The notes beneath the pieces were generated by a model. That model did not search any database and was not told where the DNA came from. It saw only the letters and a program-made list of their open reading frames with translations. This document shows positions 10,569 to 20,992 of a stretch of DNA of 64,000 nt, piece by piece. Both the position numbers and the translations under genes were made by a program. Position 1 is the stretch's first letter. The number at the start of each line of letters is the position of its first letter. This DNA is from Thereva unica (Eukaryota; Arthropoda; Insecta; Diptera; Therevidae), in assembly GCA_949987705.1 (NCBI GenBank), contig OX465286.1:14831676-14895675 (forward strand). The letters are read 5' to 3'.

Positions 10569-13500
10569 ATGGCATCACAATTTGAAACGGAAGAAGATCG
10601 CAGCGCAATCGATAATGATGATCCATTAGAATATTACGAGAAATATAATAATGATATTGATTCATCATTAGCAGACGAAGAGGTGATATTAAAAACGTCA
10701 TCACTACCAGTTAATAATAATAAACCGTCACGTTTCTTGCCACTATTAACTCGATCCGGTGGCGGCGTTGCAAGTGTTTTTAATCAGCATCATCAGCAGC
10801 AACATCAGCAATATTTATCGCAAATACCATCGCCAGTTCTAAATTTACATTATCGTAATAAAATTAATAATATTAATAATAATAATAAACAAAAATCGAT
10901 AAAACATTTGAAATATTCAATACCGCGAAAATATCGTGAATTTAATAAGGGGAATGATAACAATAGTAAATTACGCTTCAAACCTGATACATCGATAAAC
11001 GGTTTCAAAAATAGTACAAGTACAAATTATGAAGAGAATAATATTATTCAGAAACAACATCACCATAATCAGCAGAACGAACAACAAGAGCAGGAAGAAC
11101 AACTACCAATTAAGAGGATATTCGATCCGCAACATTCTGCACAACAGCTGCAAGATACCCGCTACCGTCACAGCCATCAGGCAAGATCGATAATTGAAAG
11201 TAATGCATTACAGCAAGCAAATGGATTAAGCAGTAATCCGGCCAGTGTTGGTATAACATTTGATCGTGTCGACGTATCTTGGCTAGAACCAAATATACCA
11301 TTAACAACAATATTGGCATTCTCTTTAGTCGGTATTGTAGTGCTTGGTATCGCAATAATATTTTGGTTAAAGAACTTAATATTTAATCGTAATAAAACTG
11401 TTCGACAGGAGCAATTTGAAGCTACTACAGATTACCAAAGAAGTGTACAGAATAGTGCAGCAAAAAGAGAAGGTGAAGATCAAGTAAACAATCATCAGCT
11501 ACAAGGTATGGATGATGAATTAACAACAGTATTCCAGAAAATTGATCATGATGTTAAACAGCTTAGCTGCTTAGGTTTAGATAGTGAGGATGATGATGAT
11601 GGAGAACAAGGAAATAGTTCTAGTGATATATATACTAATTTTGGCAAATTAAGTATTAAAAAGCCACAAATTACATTAGTCGATAAGAAAACTTCACCAA
11701 TAATATTAGATGCGTGCCCTGATAGTTATAGTAATCGATTTACATTTACACCAACAACATCAAACCAATTATCTGGGAAAATTGCTGTTCCTGTGCCAGT
11801 TCCTGTACCTGTTCCTGTACCAATACCAATTCCTGTACCATTTCCGGCAAATCATGATGTATTTTCACAGCCGCTACTACTATCTGATAAATCATATTAT
11901 AGCCACAACAGCCAGCAATGTTATAACAACATTGAAAATCAATCAGAAATTAATAATGTTGGACGTCCGTCATTGATGAAATCTTCATCCACATCTGTCC
12001 CGCCACCGCCATTAATGAATTCAGATCGCTTAAGAAGATTTTCATTGCACGAACGTCGTTCCATTCAAACATCTCTATGCTCATCACAACTAGCAGCACA
12101 GCAAAATTTCCGAAGGTCATCTACGCTAATGCGAAGCTCTGAACAAGATGAATGGCCACAGCAGCAACATAATCAACAATTGTTACCGCCAATAAATACA
12201 AGCTCGCAAGTTCAGTGCTCCCAAACACTATTGCCAATGCCATTATCGATTTCAGTTGCTGGACGTCAAGCGCGCAATAGCCCGAAACATTTTGATTACA
12301 ATGAAGATAAGGAGAATGAGGTTCCAGCTGGTGGTGAATTATATTCGCCAAAAATGAAATTAAGCGAGCAGGCATTGGCGCAGCAGAATTCACCGAGAAT
12401 CTTTGATTCGCCAACGTCAAATCCAGCAGCAACTAGATTTTCATTTTCGCCAAAGCAAGTTCTACCAAATGACCTATCATCTGCAGCTACAGTTACAGCG
12501 ACAGCCACAATATGCCAGGCTAGTCCGCTGCTTTCATCAGCTATATGCAGACATGGGAATTATTTTAAATTTCCCGAAGTCGATTGTTTTACACCGGATA
12601 AATCGCACGGCATAAGCTCCAACACTAGAACAACATCAACTACAAATCTTCAAGTTTCATCAGCGGCAAATTCTAATATACAACAACAACAGCATGATAT
12701 TCCTGTTAATATAAGTACTGCTGAAGAAATAAATGGGGATTGTCTTACAGAGTTTACTACAAACACTCCAACATCAACAGCAGCACTAAAAACAAATCTA
12801 TGCAATCCGGTTAATCAAGCAACAAGGCGGGCACGTCTCAAATCTATTTCATTAGATTCAGATGGCGCAAAACTTGTTGAAGATAATCTTGGCATACCAG
12901 TTGAGGAATTAATTGAAATTGCAAATCAGTCACCAACATTGATTGATGATTGTTTTGTGTTTGAGGATACGGAAGAGGGCAGTCAGGACGCTATTAATTC
13001 AAATACTTCGAAAATCGACGAGGTAGTAACAGATTCTAACGATAAAGACGATCAAGCTGATAAAACAATAGACGGTTTTGATGAAATTTACGATGTCAAT
13101 GATGACAAGAATGATGTTAAGTATAATCCAAAAAATAAAAATCATTTAACAATAAGCATTTCGTCAGCGAGTGAAAAAGGTTCGGACCTAAGTATCAATA
13201 ACAATCCAATCACAGTACAAACTCCAAAAACTCCAACGCTTACACAAACCAAACAGAAAGCAATATCGTTAGATTCGTCTGATACAAACAATATCATATA
13301 TTGTTTGCCACCAACAAAGATCGGGACATCGCAGCGTTTATCTCATAGTAATACAACGTCCCTTTTACAAATATCATCAATATCAGTGCCAACAACACCA
13401 AAACGACAGCAGCAACAGCAACAGATGCTTTTGGCTGCCGGAAATATGCAAGGTAGAAAATTTCAATCGAACAAAATCTCAAAATCCAAACTTTTGGGTT

Positions 13501-15446
13501 CGTCATCGAAGCTACAGTTAAATAAATCATCAGCATCGTCGCCATCGACTTCATTTGATCATGGCAATATGCAAAAAACACCGGGATTTATGTCAAGATT
13601 GCGCAGTTTCAATGAGAATATTGATGATGGTTTTTATGATGATGAGCACTACTTCCTTGATGCTGATGCTGTTGTCGTTGTTGAAGAAGATGATAGATTG
13701 AATGATGACAGCGTTTCACAGCCAGAACCTCAGTCAACGCACTTTCCAGATAATAATAGTCACAATTTTTTGGGTATTAATTTACAAAATCAAAAATGTA
13801 CAACACTTAGCCTATCGAATAATAATCTTAAGACATTGCCAGAAGTGATGACACTAAGTGACTTCTCAACTGAAGATACCAATCAGCAATATGTTGATGA
13901 TGAAAATAAAATGCAAAAAAACGCAACAACGCCAACACCGGCTGGCGGCACTGGATTCGTCGGATTACAGTCAAAAACTCCAAGGAATAGCATCTTACAG
14001 AGAAGAGGCTCAAATCATAGCTTGACTCTGAATTTGAATGGGTCACTCGGGAATCTCACAAAGAGCCTGAGTGTATCGAATTATAGCTTAGGCAGCACCA
14101 ACTTACAGAATTCTCAATATAATTTAACTGGATCTAGCTACAACCTGAATCAACAGCAGGCCGTTACATCAATCGCAATTCCATCTCAAACAAAAATTGG
14201 ACAATATTGCACGACAACAACATCAACAACTTGCAGCACAAGCAACAGCAAGAAAAACCTACTGCAACGTCGAGGCTCAAACACAAGCCTGACACTAAAC
14301 ATAAAGGGATCCTCGTGCATGAGTCTGAATCGATTTAATAGCCACAGCTCATTAAATATATCATCAATGCAACAGCAGTATCAGAAGGCTCAGCATAATT
14401 TACAGCACGGTCAACAGTATTTTACAAGCAGCAATGCGAGTGGAATTGGCGGACTATCAGCGAAAAAGGGACTGCTAGAGCGGCGCAATTCGAATGCCAG
14501 CCTAACCTTAAACATCCAAAATCGAGCCCTCAGCATATCAAACTGTAATCTCCGTGGCTCAGCGTGCAGTCTAAGCAGCGTTAATACAAATCCATTAGAA
14601 TATTATGAAACGCATATTGCTTCAGAGCAGCAAAACGATCAAGAATCTCAACAGCACTACGATCTTAATTATCCCGCCAATGCTAGACAGCATAGGAAAT
14701 TTTTAAGCTCCGAGAATCTCAATAGCATAACACAATGCTCAAAACTGAATCAAACTCATGTTCGTAACTCAACTAAAACCTGCTTCGGCTCTGTATCAGA
14801 TCTTAAGCCACACAACCTTCAGCCGCATCTCGCTCAATTTACTCAATTTCAAGCTGAAGAACCGAAATTCATTTATAATGCAGACAATAAAGGCTCGTCT
14901 GATAATAATAAGCTAAACTCGTTCGAGCAAAGCAACCTGTGCTCGTGCACAGGCGTTCGAAATATTACGACAAAACCTCTCTCCCCGCAATCAACTTCAG
15001 AAGACTTCAAGATGTATTTAGCGAACATTCAATTACTGCAAAATGCGACTAATGTACTCGATGACAAGCACTTGCGCAAGCTTAACTACATCTTTGAAAA
15101 GAGCTACAATGATAAGGATATGCATGCAGCGACTGCGGTTGCACCGGCAATTGCAGAGGCAAAGCTAGATGCTGCTACTGCCGATGATTTTAATATCAAC
15201 GATGATATTATCGATATTACGATTAACTTCGATGCACCGAACGATGACGAGCAGAAATCGTTATTGCGAAATTTGCATCAGGAATTCTGGGACCTGCCAA
15301 CAAATTATCAAGAGAAACCGTTGGTCTTCGGGTCACAGTCAAAAAATCGTTATAAAACAATTTTGCCGAACGAACATTCCAGGGTCATCTTAGATAACGA
15401 ATCAGGATGCTTACTAGAGCCTTACATCAATGCTAATTATATCAAG
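10569..15446 (+). CDS. PTP-ER: KIM-family protein tyrosine phosphatase, exon encoding the N-terminal 1626 residues
   Basis: This exon begins a phosphatase expected to dephosphorylate ERK-type MAP kinases. Residues 1-240 are low-complexity (Asn, Gln, His). Residues 248-267 form one strongly hydrophobic segment (ILAFSLVGIVVLGIAIIFWL) followed by Lys/Asn/Arg, a likely membrane span. A PVPVPIPIP run lies at about 406-424. Three KIM-like docking motifs are at 1142-1156 (ILQRRGSNHSLTLNL), 1231-1245 (LLQRRGSNTSLTLNI) and 1302-1316 (LLERRNSNASLTLNI), each keeping the RR-x-S site that PKA targets in mammalian relatives. A further basic site, RRARLKSISLDSDG, is at about 753. The phosphatase domain starts at about 1565 and includes KNRYKTILP and ends in EPYINANYIK. 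The donor CAAG|GTAAGA closes the exon in phase 0. An acceptor (ttatttcag, ending 10551) lies just upstream and the frame stays open there, so an earlier coding exon is possible; I chose the first ATG (10569). Confidence 0.9.
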
Positions 15447-15639
15447 GTAAGATTTCATTTGTTTATGCCATTGATTATATCTATAAGTAGGGGCGTAGTC
15501 ATGAGACCTGTGCCGTTTACAGACTTTGATGTTTGGCGTCGCTGTCATCGTGATCTTGATTCAGTTCAGTCTTTTGATACAAATCTTGCAAGTTACGGTA
15601 GGTAGGAGCGGCAGTCCCGTCCAGGTCGTAGGCTTGTAC

Positions 15640-15879
15640 CCCGTTTATGACTAGGTTCAAATCAGGATCAGGGGGTCGAGTTGAAATTGGATCCACTCAA
15701 CTCAACTTAGCTATCCTACCTGAGTCGAGTCGCCTCATATACGCGGGTTGAGTTGTAATTGTATTGAAGTGACATTTATTTTGTTTGTTCACCATCCGTG
15801 AACTCAACTCGACAGTATATACAGTGGCGAAATTTCAACTCAACTTCGACTCAACTTTTCAACTTAGTCATAAACGGCA
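15640..15879. mobile_element. Small inverted-repeat element rich in 'gagttga'
   Basis: The ends ccgtttatgactaggtt (15641-15657) and caacttagtcataaacgg (15861-15878) are near-perfect inverted repeats. The interior is made of 'actcaactcg/gagttgag' words, also seen at 38,935-39,150 and 47,530-47,780, so these belong to one dispersed family. No clear target duplication. Confidence 0.6.
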
Positions 15880-16106
15880 GCAAGATAAGTCGAGCCAGGA
15901 AAGTAGGTGTTGAGCAGGAGTTTCAATGACTTCTGACTGCTTGTGGTCCATGCGCCGTCTGTTTGTTGCAGCAATTCTTGGCACATTGGGCTTTTAGAGA
16001 GAACCTTTCTAAGTCTTGCGCTATCCAAAAAACCTTCTATTGTCTCAGTAAAGGTCTTCCAGGATTCCAACTTTGACTTACATAGTTCGTAGCGAAAATC
16101 CACCAT
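15880..16106 (-). pseudogene. LINE fragment, linker before RT
   Basis: The frame reads 'ESWKTFTETIEGFLDSARLR', 'KVLSKSPM', 'TDGAWTTSSQKSLKLLLNTY' and 'FPGS'. The succession W..F..IE....RL.K.LSK ... DG.WT....ESL.LLL.T.FPGS is the endonuclease-to-RT linker of several arthropod LINE clades. Only this block survives. Confidence 0.6.
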
Positions 16107-16238
16107 GCTAAACGAACTACAGAAAGTGCAAAGTTGTGTGGAATACTTCTTTCCACACCTTCAGATGCCCTAAATATTATGTTATACCTCCTTCCTTTGA
16201 ATCGTGTGGCAAGGGAAAACGCAACCCTCGCAGCCCTT

Positions 16239-16768
16239 AAGCTAGTGATAGAATTACGCGCAGTGGCGGTGCGGACATTGGCTTCGCGGTGTGTGCGGAT
16301 TTTTCACTGATACAAAGTCGCGGTGCTGGTGTCGCGTTCCGACTTTGACATAACCTAAAAATCAAAGTACCAAGTGGGCGTAATACGAAATAAACTGAAA
16401 AAGCTGTATGATTTGCGTATTAATTTTCTATCCTACAGGACTTGTATTTGTTCTAGTTACTAATTTCATCACCACAATTTCGAAATAAATATGAAATTCA
16501 ACAAATTTCTTATCCCCATCACCAGCACACGATTCAAAACATAAACAAAATGCCCACCAACACCAAAACACGACTCAAAATACAACACACCAACAACTTT
16601 TTTACACTGGACCGCGCGGCAACGCGCAAGAAGTAGAAAGTAAAGCAACTTACGCGGTGTGTGCGTAGCGCTCAAGCCACATTTCGTTAGTTCGCATTGC
16701 AATACACATACTCTATTCTATCTGTCAATGCCCGCACCGCGTTTGCGCGAACTTCTGTCACCAGCTTT
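16239..16768. mobile_element. Putative MITE with about 40-bp imperfect inverted repeats
   Basis: 'aagctagtgatagaattacg ... gcggtgcggacattg' at 16239-16280 is mirrored by 'caatgcccgcaccgcg ... ctgtcaccagctt' at 16727-16768. The interior is non-coding. The target duplication is unclear. Confidence 0.6.
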
Positions 16769-16926
16769 AGAATAAAAGAATCTGTTTTTTGGACCGGACT
16801 CAGGGGAGGGCACACGAAGGTGCTGAACTCTGTTATCGTCCCCACAAAAACCGACTTCTGCATACCCGAGATTACATTCACGACGAACTGCGGAGTCCAC
16901 ATCCCTTGTGAATGGAGAAATAGACC

Positions 16927-17063
16927 ACACAGTTTTCAGGGTGCCATAAACTTCTTCAATGATGGCTCTAAACTCGAAGGTCGGGTAGGAGAGGGGGCCT
17001 TTTCCCCAGAGCTTGGGATTGAGATCTCCTTCCAACTACCCGATCACTGTAGTGTATACCATC
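16927..17063 (+). pseudogene. LINE RNase H domain fragment
   Basis: The frame gives 'GAINFFNDGSKLEGRVGEGA' and 'FSPELGIEISFQLPDHCSVY', matching the first strand of RNase H domains in I/R1/Loa-type LINEs (usual start TDGSK). The threonine before the catalytic aspartate reads Asn here. The rest of the domain is lost. Confidence 0.65.
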
Positions 17064-17099
17064 GGGTCTTATTTCTTCAAAAATAAGGTCGGAGCTCGC

Positions 17100-17245
17100 G
17101 TTAGGTCAATGGAAACCGTTACCGCACCATGGGCAATCATTTTTTGTTGGAAGACATTGATCCGGAAGAGATGTGGTTTCAACAGGATGGAGGTACGTCT
17201 CATACGGCGACCGAAACCATCGGCTTTTGAAATTAACTTTTAGAA
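17100..17245 (+). pseudogene. IS630/Tc1-mariner transposase fragment
   Basis: In one frame the text reads roughly 'DIDPEEMWFQQDGGTSHTAT' 'ETIGF', the second-aspartate block (WFQQDGA.CHTA) of IS630-type transposases. No ends or other catalytic blocks are seen nearby. Confidence 0.7.
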
Positions 17246-17603
17246 AAATCATGTTTAGACAATCCATATCCTTCACTTGTCACCGGACTCATAGCTCTGG
17301 GAAAAGATTCTAAAAAATAGCGATTTTTTGACAAATTCAAGTAGACTATGTAGTGATTAGAGAAGAAGGGTATTGCTTAATCTCTCTAGATATAGTGAAA
17401 AATGAAAAAAATTACTATAAGCGCGAAACGTATCCATTTTTGGGAAAACGTGTCGTGTATCCATTTGATTTTTTTTCGACTAAATAGTATCTAAAATGAT
17501 ACGAATGTATCCAAAGTGGTAACACTGCTCGTGAGCCTAAGTTTTAACATCGATTTTTAAAAACAGTGTAAATATGGCCATCTATATCCAAAGCCCTACA
17601 ACA

Positions 17604-19440
17604 GAGGGCTTTTTCTTCTTTACCCGAAACTGATACGCTACCCCCGGCTCTCTAGCACAACGCTCATTTAATGGTCCGGCTTTTCTTCAGGACTCGCGAG
17701 GTGTACAGGTGCCTCAAGGAGCTCGATGGCAACAAATCCATTGGACCCGGATAATATACCCCCTATCGTCTTAAAACAATGCCCCTCACCTTTGGCTAAA
17801 CCTCTGCGCAAACTTTTTGCCTTATCATACCTCTCCGGAGTTTATTCAAACTCTTAGAAAATTGCCCATGTTCAGCCCATATTGAAAAAAGGTGACCCCA
17901 CCAATCCCTGAAACTACCGCCCCAATAGCAATTACTTCTATTCTCTCCAAAAACATGGAGACGATAATAAACAAAAAGTTTATGGGATATCTAGAGTCCA
18001 ACCTTCTCATCAACGACAAACAATACGGCTGCTGACAAAAAAGATCCACTGGCGACCTTTTAGTTTGCCTTACAGAACACCTCAACCGAAGTTTGCATGG
18101 ATCTGGTGAATCTAGTTTGGTTACTTTGGATATCTCCAAGGCTTTTGATAGAGTATGGCACTCAGCCCTGTTAGCTAAACTCAAAGCTATTGGAATCGAC
18201 TCACTTCTGTATACGTGGATTGAGAGTTTCCTTTCCGGCCATTCAATTAAGGTAGTATTGGATGGCGTCAAATCCGAATCTCACCCCATCTCTGCGGGGA
18301 TACCCCAGGGGTCAATTTTATCACCTGCCCTATTTCTTATTTTTATAAATGACCTACTTTCAATCCCCTCCAACCCACTTCTCAGCTTCGGTAACGATGG
18401 TACTCTACGTTACTCTTACAGCTTCGATACAAGACAGACTCATGCCAGATCCTGTCTTGATGATCGTAAACTAATGTCCAACTTTATTAATAATGACATT
18501 ATACACATTCTAGAGTGGGGAAGCAATAATCGTGTCGAAGGCTGCATTCGAAAATACAGCCGGCTGCGCAGAATTGGCAGTATCGCAGCAACGGCTGCAG
18601 GATATATATGACTGGCTGTAGCCGTTTTGATTTTTTGAATGATGTGCTGCCATTTCTGCGCAGTTGGCTGAATTTTCGAATGCAGCCGAATTCAACCCCA
18701 CCAAAACCAAGCACTGTCTTATTTCAAAAAAAAGGTTGAAACCTCTCCATCCACGACAGTGAGTTGAACTAATGGCTGCACATCTTAAGCGTGACTTGCG
18801 ATGGAATGACCACATATTCCAAATCGCCAAACAAGCTTCCTAGTGCTTGGCATTTCTTAAGAAGTGCAAGTTCCTCCTCTAGCCCACGGCCCGTGCTGTT
18901 ATTTATAAATCCTACATTCGGCCCCTTCTCGAATACAACTCCCTCGTTTTGGGCGGCGCTTCGATAACCACCTTGGCATGGCTAGATAAGGTCAAAAAAG
19001 GGCCCTTAAATTAATTGATGACGACACCGCCTGCTCCACCATCGACCCCCTGAGCCACCGTAGGAATGTAGCAGCCCTAACAAAATTTTATCGCTACTAT
19101 CATAGCGACTGTTCCTCCGAGTTAAATGCTCTTCTGCCTCCACGGCAATATTATACCCGCAACACAAGATTATTCCGCTCGTCTCATTCCCTCCACCTGC
19201 ATCTCCCCCTTCCACGCACTAAACAAGATAGCAATTCGTTTATCAATAGAACAACTCGACTGTGGAATAATCTGTTGCAGTCAGTATTTCCGAGCTCCTA
19301 CAGCATCCAAGAGTTCAAACGCAGGTTTCATTCCCCCACCCTCCCTCGTACTAAGCTTACTGCTAGACATTGCACCATGACGTGACAAATGACAGGACGG
19401 ACTGGTAGTACAAAGGGTGACTCCTCAGCTGAGCCACATA
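17604..19440 (+). mobile_element. Jockey/CR1-like LINE copy A2 in the intron
   Basis: Reading from about 17,700: 'LKELDGNKSIGPDNIPPIVL', then 'KKGDPTN' and 'NYRP(I)AI' (17,880-17,940), 'LVTLDISKAFDRVWHSALLA', 'IESFLSGHSIKVVLDGVKSE', 'GIPQGSILSPALFLIFINDL' (18,093-18,370). The catalytic box is FGND where FADD/YADD is expected. Downstream come 'LRWNDHIFQIAKQAS', 'AVIYKSYIRPLLEYNSLVLG' and 'FINRTTRLWNNL'. The last part (about 19,350-19,440) is the same 3' tail as copy A1. It is broken by frameshifts and carries an insertion near 18,540-18,690. The endonuclease is missing (5' truncation). Confidence 0.85.
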
Positions 19441-19496
19441 ACAAAAACACGATTACGTATCTACTTATAGAGAAATCAATGTTTATGTATAATTTG

Positions 19497-20941
19497 TAGA
19501 GATGCGCCGAATATGGGTTCGACCGAATACGAATATTCGGTCAAAAATGTACCGAACCGAACATATAGGTCGGCGAAGCGATCTGCGAGTAGCAGCGTTC
19601 GCCCCCCCCCCCTTTTTTTTATATGGCGTGGTCAAGATCAGGAATCACTCTTTGTACCACTAGACTGTCATGTCGTTCAATTCATGGGGCAATGTCTAGT
19701 AGTAAGCTTGACCTGAAAATAGAAAAAGAATAGGAAAGGTTAAGGGTAGTCTGATGGATGCATAAGGAGGAGGCAGTGAGCCTCGCGTTTGAACTACCGG
19801 ATGTTATATGAGTTCATTAATTTTTTTAGCAGCCGGGTGAGTCACAATCGTCAGCGCTAGTGGGAGACAGTCTTGTTGGAGTGTTATGCCTCCTGAAACA
19901 AACAAGTGAGTCCCACTAACCAGCCGACAAAGGGTATGACGCCAACAGTACCAGACTACCGGAGAACAAGGAGGTGTACCGACCGCTAGATGAAGACCCG
20001 AACTAAGCGGAAATTTAGTACCCTATTATTAACCAGTTAAGCCGCACTTCGCGCTAGCTCGGCTCGCTCATTCAATGCGCCCCTCTTTCTTTTATTGCAA
20101 TTTCTCGCGTGATAGAATTACCGCAAAAAAAAGGGACTAAAGCAAGAATTCCATAAACATTACGGCCCTCCGTACATTGGTCGACGGATTTGCAATCCCA
20201 GTTCTAAACTGGTTTCACCATTATCACGCTCACAAACAGTTTGCAACCAAAATGAAACCTTTGTCCCCACACAAGCGCAACTGATTTTTTCATCAATCGG
20301 TGTTCTATGCTCACGAAGATTTTGTTGAATCAATTTTGACACGTACAAATGCAACCATGCAATTGAAACTAGTGGCATTTTCAAGTGTACAAGTGTTGCA
20401 TTCGGTGACAGACAATATAGAAGTTTGTGCATTCGAATACATGCAACTGCAACACAAATGTCGGTCTACTTTGCATTTTTTCTGTATTGCCGTATTCGAC
20501 ATAGCGATAGCACACACACAATCATACATTCCTTAGATTAAATTTTTGGGTTATGTTGAAAATCCGGGAATGCAACTATGCAATTAGATGTTGGTGGAAG
20601 CTCGCCGCATAGCATGAAACCGTCGAATGCATCGCAGGTACGCTTGTCTGTCGCCAGTTTGATATTGCTTCCGAACCGCAAGAACAGTCGCACGCGAGCA
20701 GTTGCAAACTAGTTTCAAATCGGTCTAGTTTCTGTTTGTGGTGTGTGGACTCTCAAATACCTACCTATGTACGGTTCCAGAATAAAGCCTCTTTAACATA
20801 ATGTAACTGTTAAAATAATACTATTTAAATATTCGGTAATTATTCGGCAAACTAACCGAATATTCGGCCGAATACGAACATTAAAAAATTTACCGAATAT
20901 ACCGAATACGAATATTCGGCCGAACATTCGTCGCATCTCTA
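19497..20941. mobile_element. Non-autonomous hAT element next to the splice acceptor
   Basis: The termini tagagatgcg and cgcatctcta are perfect 10-bp inverted repeats. The flanks carry the identical 8-mer ataatttg (19489-19496 and 20942-20949), as expected for hAT. Subterminal regions are packed with 'ccgaatattcgg' words, typical of transposase-binding arrays. The interior (about 19,600-19,720) contains a reverse copy of the A1/A2 LINE 3' tail, so it has itself been invaded. No transposase was found. Confidence 0.92.
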
Positions 20942-20992
20942 ATAATTTGTAATCTTAATTTTCATATTTATATATTTGTTTTTTTGTCGTAG

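Larger units (their letters stand above)
15447..20992 (+). other. Intron of the phosphatase gene (5546 bp)
   Basis: The GT at 15447 and the AG at 20991-20992 (preceded by a T-rich tract) join phase-0 codons to give ...NANYIK / GPDYTQNSYIATQGPMP..., the normal continuous sequence of a PTP domain. The intron is almost entirely TE-derived: a small MITE, LINE scraps, a mariner fragment, a decayed LINE and a hAT element that ends only about 50 bp before the acceptor. Confidence 0.92.

Noticed and set aside
15447..15605. Continuation of the 1678-codon frame past 15446
   Set aside because: The frame reads through a strong donor into intron; PTP homology stops at 15446 and resumes at 20,993 in phase.
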